Positions 58,954 through 64,000 of a DNA stretch of 64,000 nt are shown here, piece by piece; the stretch's first letter is position 1, and each line of letters begins with the position of its first letter. This stretch comes from Phycomyces blakesleeanus NRRL 1555(-) (taxonomy: Eukaryota; Mucoromycota; Mucoromycetes; Mucorales; Phycomycetaceae), in NCBI RefSeq assembly GCF_001638985.1, contig NW_017265137.1, positions 1,081,054 through 1,145,053 on the forward strand, in the 5' to 3' direction. A program made the position numbers and the translations under genes. The notes below the pieces were generated by a model. It saw only the letters and a list, made by a program, of their open reading frames with translations. It did no database searches and was not told the origin of the DNA.

Positions 58954-59727
58954 ATGAATAAACTTGGACTTGTTCGACAATCGTTGTTTGCTCGTACTCC
59001 ACTTATTACCCGGCTAGTACGTCCCACCCCTTCGAAATGTCAACCAACATCCTTCACTAGACGATCATTTACTTTTACGAACAAAAATAGTAACATCGGC
59101 AACAACACCAAAAGTAGCAGTAGCAATGGAAGCAGTAACAACAACAACAGCAAGAGAGCATCGATTGACAATGCATCGGGTGCAATGTACTCTGTCGCTG
59201 CATTCATATTCATGCTCGGTGCTAGTTACGCCGCTGTACCTCTCTACCGTCTCTTTTGTGCCAACACTGGATTCAGTGGAACTCCAGTAACAGACGTCAC
59301 TCGCTTTTCGCCCGATCGTCTGGTTCCCTTGGACGAGAGAAAGCGAATCAGGATTACCTTTGAGAGTAACATGTCTGACACTCTGGCCTGGTCTTTCAAG
59401 CCTGAGCTTAGAGAGGTCTATGTGGTTCCTGGAGAGACTGCCCTGACCTTTTACCGAGCCAAGAGTTACGCAAAGGAGGATGTGGTTGGCATAGCAACAT
59501 ACAATGTCACACCCCACAGAGCAGGCTCTTACTTTAACAAGATTCAATGTTTCTGCTTTGAAGAGCAGAAGCTATCCCCAGGAGAGGACGTCGACATGCC
59601 AGTCTTCTTTTTTATTGATCCTGATTTCCTCGAGGACCCTTACATGAAAGACGTCAATACAATTACCTTGGGCTATACATTCTTTGACGCAAGGTACGCC
59701 AAGAACCTCCAACCACAAAACTCTTGA
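58954..59727 (+). CDS. COX11: Cytochrome c oxidase copper chaperone Cox11
   Basis: A single-exon gene of 257 residues. Cox11 inserts copper (CuB) into Cox1 in the mitochondrial inner membrane. The N-terminus is Arg/Ser/Thr-rich and fits a mitochondrial presequence (about residues 1-45), followed by a Ser/Asn-rich spacer. One membrane segment follows (YSVAAFIFMLGASYAAVPLYRLFC), then the copper-binding domain. Family marks are VPLYRLFCANTGFSGTP, YNVTPHRAGSYFNKIQCFCFEEQKL with the CFCF copper motif, and MPVFFFIDPDFL. It lacks introns, unlike most genes here. Convergent with the PH-domain gene. Confidence 0.96.
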   Translation: MNKLGLVRQSLFARTPLITRLVRPTPSKCQPTSFTRRSFTFTNKNSNIGNNTKSSSSNGSSNNNNSKRASIDNASGAMYSVAAFIFMLGASYAAVPLYRLFCANTGFSGTPVTDVTRFSPDRLVPLDERKRIRITFESNMSDTLAWSFKPELREVYVVPGETALTFYRAKSYAKEDVVGIATYNVTPHRAGSYFNKIQCFCFEEQKLSPGEDVDMPVFFFIDPDFLEDPYMKDVNTITLGYTFFDARYAKNLQPQNS

Positions 59728-60279
59728 ATAAAATAGAAAAGACAAAATAAATGTAACAGAGAAAAAAAAACATTTCATTTTTTTTATTATTATTATCATT
59801 ATTATTGATGATTTGTATATATATAAAAAAAAAGACTAAAAAAAAAGAACTGAGTTGATTGGCATGGAAGAACAATTGAGAGTACATATGAAAATATGAT
59901 TTGTAGATATACAGAAATGAATATAAAAGAGAAGAGGTATTGGAGAGAGGGGAAGGTCAACATGTTCATAGTAAGGAGAGTAAATTGGCAAATAAGAAAG
60001 ATATATAAAAAAAAGTCTAAATAATAGTAGTAATAAAAAAAGATATGGAGAAAATATATATGATAAGTAATCAACACTTAATCATAATTATGAGAGATCA
60101 AAGAAGATCATATCAAACATTGAATGGATTTGGGAGAGGGAGAGGGAAGAATATATGAATATTTTTTTTGAGAGCGGCGCACACACGCACAAGAATACTC
60201 CACAGTGAATTTTGTTTTTTGTTTGTTTCTGCGAATAGAAACGTAGTAAAGAGTGTGTAAAGGAATATAAGATTGGTCT
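59728..60279. other. Convergent 3' region, COX11 / PH-domain gene
   Basis: A-rich and T-rich homopolymer tracts and (ATT)n units. The open frames on the minus strand are low-complexity translations of these. No gene is seen. Confidence 0.55.
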
Positions 60280-61442
60280 TTAGATCATAGAGAGGTCGGA
60301 AACGATGGGCACTTGAGAGGCAGAATGAGACCGGACATGGGTTGGGATTGATACGACCTGGATCTGACGCCGGTTGGCAATTGAGTTGCTCTCGGTCTTT
60401 CTGAGGGCAAGATCCTTTTGGGTCTGGAGAAACTCTTTGTGGGAGTCATTTTCATGCTCATACTCGCTTGGGTGGATGATCCGGGATCCGAATGGGCTAG
60501 GAGATTGTGTTTCTTTGGAGAGAGGAGGAGAAGGCAAAGGAGTGCTGGCTTGATATTGAGGACGGGGCGGTGAGGCGGATTTTGTACTGGAACGGGACCA
60601 GCGGACAAAGAGCTTGGATGGGGAGAATTTGTTGCTAGAACTGCTGATATTGCTGTTACCAGTTGTGCTATTTAGACTAGTGGAACTGTGGTTTGATGAT
60701 CTTCGGGGACTAGAGAGATCGTTAAAAAAGGATGACTTGTGGCTGGTGGCAGTAGACCCGGATCCGATGGAGCTGCTGGCGCTGCCGAGACTTGCGATCG
60801 ATTCAACCGATCGGTGTGTCCGTAAGCTTCCGGGATTAATAGGTGACAAAAGAGCCGTTTGGGAAGGAGGGGTGGCAGGAGTTGTGGGAGTTTCGGGAGT
60901 TATAGGAGTGGCAGTAGAGGCAGTAGTGACAGGCGAGGAAGGTGCGGGAGAGGTATTCTGTATGTCAAGGCGTTCGAGCCATTTGTCGAGAACACTGGTG
61001 TGTTTGATGACTTGTGGGTTAATCAACATAATCCATATATCCCTGCTTTCGTCACAATCAGCCTGAAGAAAGAAGTTTGGCATGGTGGTTTTGTTGGTGC
61101 TGTCCGAAACAAGGCAAAAGGTTGATCGTCGTGGATTTTCCTTTCGCAGGATGTTTAGTGGGATTATGTTTGTGTGGACAGTGTAGTGATCAAGGTCTAG
61201 TGATCCTTGCGGTATGGTATCACTCTAATTAAGCAAGTTTAGAAATTAGCACCCTTTTTTTTGGTAAGTACAAATATCTTTATAATATTTACCTCTGCCT
61301 TGTAGAATCTTAGTGTGCGGTCTTCGAGTACGAAATAACGCCGTAGCCATGCCTTTGTGATTCCGTGTCTTTGTTTCATAAGCCATCCTTGTAGCTGGGC
61401 ATTAGGGAAGAAGTTGGAGACTACTTTTGGTCGTGTTGGCAT
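60280..61442 (-). CDS. PH-domain protein with a long disordered tail
   Basis: Two exons: 61442-61293 and 61224-60280, giving 364 residues. A pleckstrin homology domain lies at about residues 16-120. Its first strands read LQGWLMKQRHGITKAWLRRYFVLEDRTLRFYKAE with the Trp-Leu-X-K and R-Y-F-V-L positions typical of PH domains. The closing helix reads ADCDESRDIWIMLINPQVIKH with the conserved Trp. PH domains bind phosphoinositides or proteins, so a membrane-proximal signalling role is likely. The remaining ~240 residues are Ser/Thr/Pro-rich, with TPATPP and SPP motifs, and unstructured. No catalytic domain is visible. The single intron lies within the PH domain. Confidence 0.88.
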
Positions 61443-62307
61443 TCAGTAGATAAGTTGGTGTGTGAGTGTGTGTTTGTGTGTTTTTGAGTGTGTGTGAGTG
61501 TGTAGAACGCTAAGAGAAAAGAGGGAATGTCCAGGGACAGAAGCTCCGTTTATATAGCCGAGATTTTTTTATTTTTTATTTTTTATTTTTTTTCTTTCTG
61601 GAAAGGGACACAACTTTCTCCCCCCCCCTTCCAAAATAACGATCCTAGTACGTTACACTATAATAAACCTAAAAGCGAGGTGACACTACTATACATGGTA
61701 TAGAGACTAGGGTGAGTTTGAGACTTCAACCTTTGAGGACCTAAAAGAGGGTGGTTGACGTGAGCAAAGGGTGTTATTTGGACTTACAGGCCCTTGACAC
61801 CCGAAGTACTAGACTACAATCTCATGTTTACTCGCAGGTGCCCTGTCTTGAAGGCTTGGTTAGGTTGCCCTTCTAAGGAATCTTCAGTAGAACAAATAAT
61901 ATATCCTATCTTATAAGCTGACTTGACTTGGGATCTATCATGACCGGGTTTTTTTTGTTTTTTTTTTTTGTTTTTGTTTTTTTTTCTCTTTATTTGTCAT
62001 TTTATCTCACCTCTGATTGGTGTCATTCTCAGCCCCTCCCCAATATATTTTCCTTTTACTTTAAGTTGAGATTGTGACAAAGTAACTATAGAAACCTGAA
62101 ATAGAGTTGACCTTAATCCAGAAACTGGGTTGCTAATAAGCACTATTCTGTACATCTATATATAAATATGCGTGTGTATGCGTGTGTAATTACAAGTAGT
62201 ATAAAAAAATGTATTTATTTATTTATTTAAAAGAGCAGATAAGCTTCTTTTGTAGTTTTTTTTTTGTTATCAATACTACCACTGTTACTATGGTCAATAA
62301 ATGTACT

Positions 62308-62568
62308 TTATTTTGGGGGGAAAATAGTACTTGAACTATCACAATCACAAGTAACGAAACCTTTTGACAGATCATCATACTTTTGTTTATTTGTTTTGGT
62401 TACACTGTTAAATATATGATGGGTTGGAATAATCGGTTGGTATAATTGAGATATCTTTCTTTTGTTATTTCGTTCTTTCTTTCTTTTTTTCTTAACTTGA
62501 GACAAGAGCTTGTTGGTTTTCTCAATAAAATAGTTGATCGTGCTACAAGATTTTTCTTTCTGAGCCAT
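62308..62568 (-). CDS. Hypothetical small protein (uncertain)
   Basis: An 86-codon frame starting MAQKEKSCSTINYFIEKTNKLLSQ, Lys-rich in the middle and ending DCDSSSTIFPPK. A TATATAAAC box lies about 40-50 bp upstream of the ATG, which is the only promoter-like sign. I do not recognise the product. The Lys-rich run comes from a T-rich genomic stretch, so it may be a chance frame. Confidence 0.25.
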   Translation of the reverse strand: MAQKEKSCSTINYFIEKTNKLLSQVKKKRKKERNNKRKISQLYQPIIPTHHIFNSVTKTNKQKYDDLSKGFVTCDCDSSSTIFPPK

Positions 62569-62887
62569 TTAGGCGATTGCTTCCCCGCAGACACCTGTTT
62601 ATATACTCTAGTGATACGCCACCTTTTTAACTAGTGCTTATATATATATATATTTATATACGTACATACGTACATTTACATATATATATATTTGTGTCTA
62701 CATATCGGGATAAGCACCATCTTCTTTACACATTATTTTTAAAATAATAATAATACTATTGGTGATCGACCGTATTCTGCTTCTTCGAAAAGAGAGATGA
62801 GTTGTGGCCATGCCTTCTTCCGATCTACCTTATATGTCATCAATTTATTATAAATACAGAATAAAACAATAATTGATGATTAGCAAT

Positions 62888-63007
62888 ATGTATGTATGTA
62901 TGTATGTATGTATATATTTATATATATATGTGTGTTTATATCTGTAGGACGAACCAACCTATATGTCTTATATATAAAAATATAAATATAAATATAAATA
63001 TAAATAT
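62888..63007. repeat. (TATG)n and (ATATAA)n microsatellites
   Basis: About seven TATG units at 62888-62915 and five ATATAA units at 62977-63007. Confidence 0.8.
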
Positions 63008-64000
63008 AGCTTTGGTTTTTTGTGAAAGTATTTATTGAATCCCCTGCTCTCGTACTCTTTACCATCAGAATATTATGTAGTTATGATAATTTTATATGTC
63101 TGGGGTTTCTTCCTTTCGAAACCCTACTGCTGATTAGAAAGGTGGAGGTTTCTTTCCTGGTTTCCTATGTACTCGATAGAAGATACACACAGATTCCGAC
63201 TTGTTATGTCTTCTTACACAAAGTGCCGGTTATGGTGAACTTGACAGTATTAACGATGTACATATATGTATATCTGCATACATGGTGTGTACAACACAAT
63301 CTTTAACATTTTATTTATTACCATTTCTATTTTCTATGGAGATAGTTTCCCTGGCCGCTCATGTTCCTCCCCTGTTGCACATGTTATAAGCCCAATGATA
63401 CAAGTATGAATATAAAACAGAATACTAATAAGAATCAAAAAATAAAAGACCCAGTAAGTATGATAAAATACACCTAAAAAGAAGTATAGCACCCTTCATC
63501 TTAGTATATAATATAATATTGTTAGTTTGATTTTTTCAAAGAAAAAAAAAGAAGAAAAGAGAACTTTAATACTAATGAACCAAATAATTATTTCTTTTTG
63601 TTATTTATTTATTTATTAGGTTATTATATTATTTTTTTAAAAAACAAAAACAAAAAAAAAGTTGGTAAAAGTGTTCGGTGAAAGTGTGAATGTGTTTAGA
63701 CCCTAATATTCATGTCATCAGCGCCGATCTATATTGTAATACAATATTTTGACTTGGTTTTCCAACATTTTCAAGAAAAGAAAAAAACGGACTTTGATTA
63801 CCCTTTTCTTAGTGTTGTTCCGCTTTAATATCAGTCATTGTCATCTTTAATGTCAGCTATTTTCTTTCTCTTTTTGGAGAATTTTATTTATCTATTTATC
63901 TATTTCAAGTTGTTTTTAAATTCTTATTCTTATTTTCAAGAGGTGTATCTTATTTTGAATCAATCTCATTAGAAAAGCATATATTATTTTGAGATACCTG

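Larger units (their letters stand above)
61443..64000. other. Terminal intergenic region
   Basis: AT-rich DNA with GT/TG tracts near 61460-61500, T runs near 61950, TATG units (62888-62915) and ATATAA units (62977-63007). Only the small ORF at 62308-62568 has any promoter-like context. No recognisable gene is seen up to the right edge. Confidence 0.5.

Noticed and set aside
1..64000. A biosynthetic or defence gene cluster.
   Set aside because: The genes belong to unrelated housekeeping pathways, on both strands, with separate promoters.

Overview
The window is nuclear DNA of a fungus, most likely a Mucoromycota (zygomycete-type) species. Its protein genes are typical of fungi: a peroxisomal uricase, a Zn2Cys6 regulator with fungal-specific domain, a Vps3844-type ER protein, an SPX-EXS phosphate exporter and a C2/class-3 diacylglycerol lipase. 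Most genes carry short AT-rich GT-AG introns (about 78 traced here). Intergenic DNA is very AT-rich and full of (TA)n and other simple repeats. No plasmid, phage, CRISPR or bacterial-type operon is present, and the species assignment is inference.

Layout. 0-6 kb: end of cytosolic prolyl-tRNA synthetase (+), mitoribosomal mS33 (-), Vps3844-like protein (+). 6-13 kb: an unknown serine-rich membrane protein (-) and a diacylglycerol lipase (-). 14-18 kb: an RraA-like aldolase (+) and a Myb/SANT protein (-). 18-22.8 kb: a gene desert. 22.8-32.2 kb: four head-to-tail minus-strand genes, namely Acl4-like ribosomal chaperone, uricase and Pus7 pseudouridine synthase, with a Tc1/mariner-type MITE between the last two. 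32.2-37.6 kb: a transposon graveyard with a broken Tc1/mariner transposase. 37.6-44 kb: a cyclin and the SPX-EXS exporter (+). 44-48.4 kb: a second graveyard (another Tc1 relic and a LINE reverse-transcriptase scrap). 48.4-54.9 kb: Zn2Cys6 factor (-), DJ-1 family protein (+) and ribosomal protein L5 (+). 55-61.5 kb: a small membrane protein, eIF5A and COX11 (all +), then a PH-domain protein (-). 61.5-64 kb: no convincing gene.

The genes do not form a pathway cluster, although several serve translation (ProRS, mS33, Acl4, Pus7, RPL5, eIF5A). The most informative non-protein feature is in the second intron of RPL5: a box C/D snoRNA whose two guides match the 25S rRNA sites that yeast snR60 (human SNORD80) methylates. 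Three introns in three genes use a GC donor, each required by the reading frame. The RPL5 start codon stands alone in its own exon.
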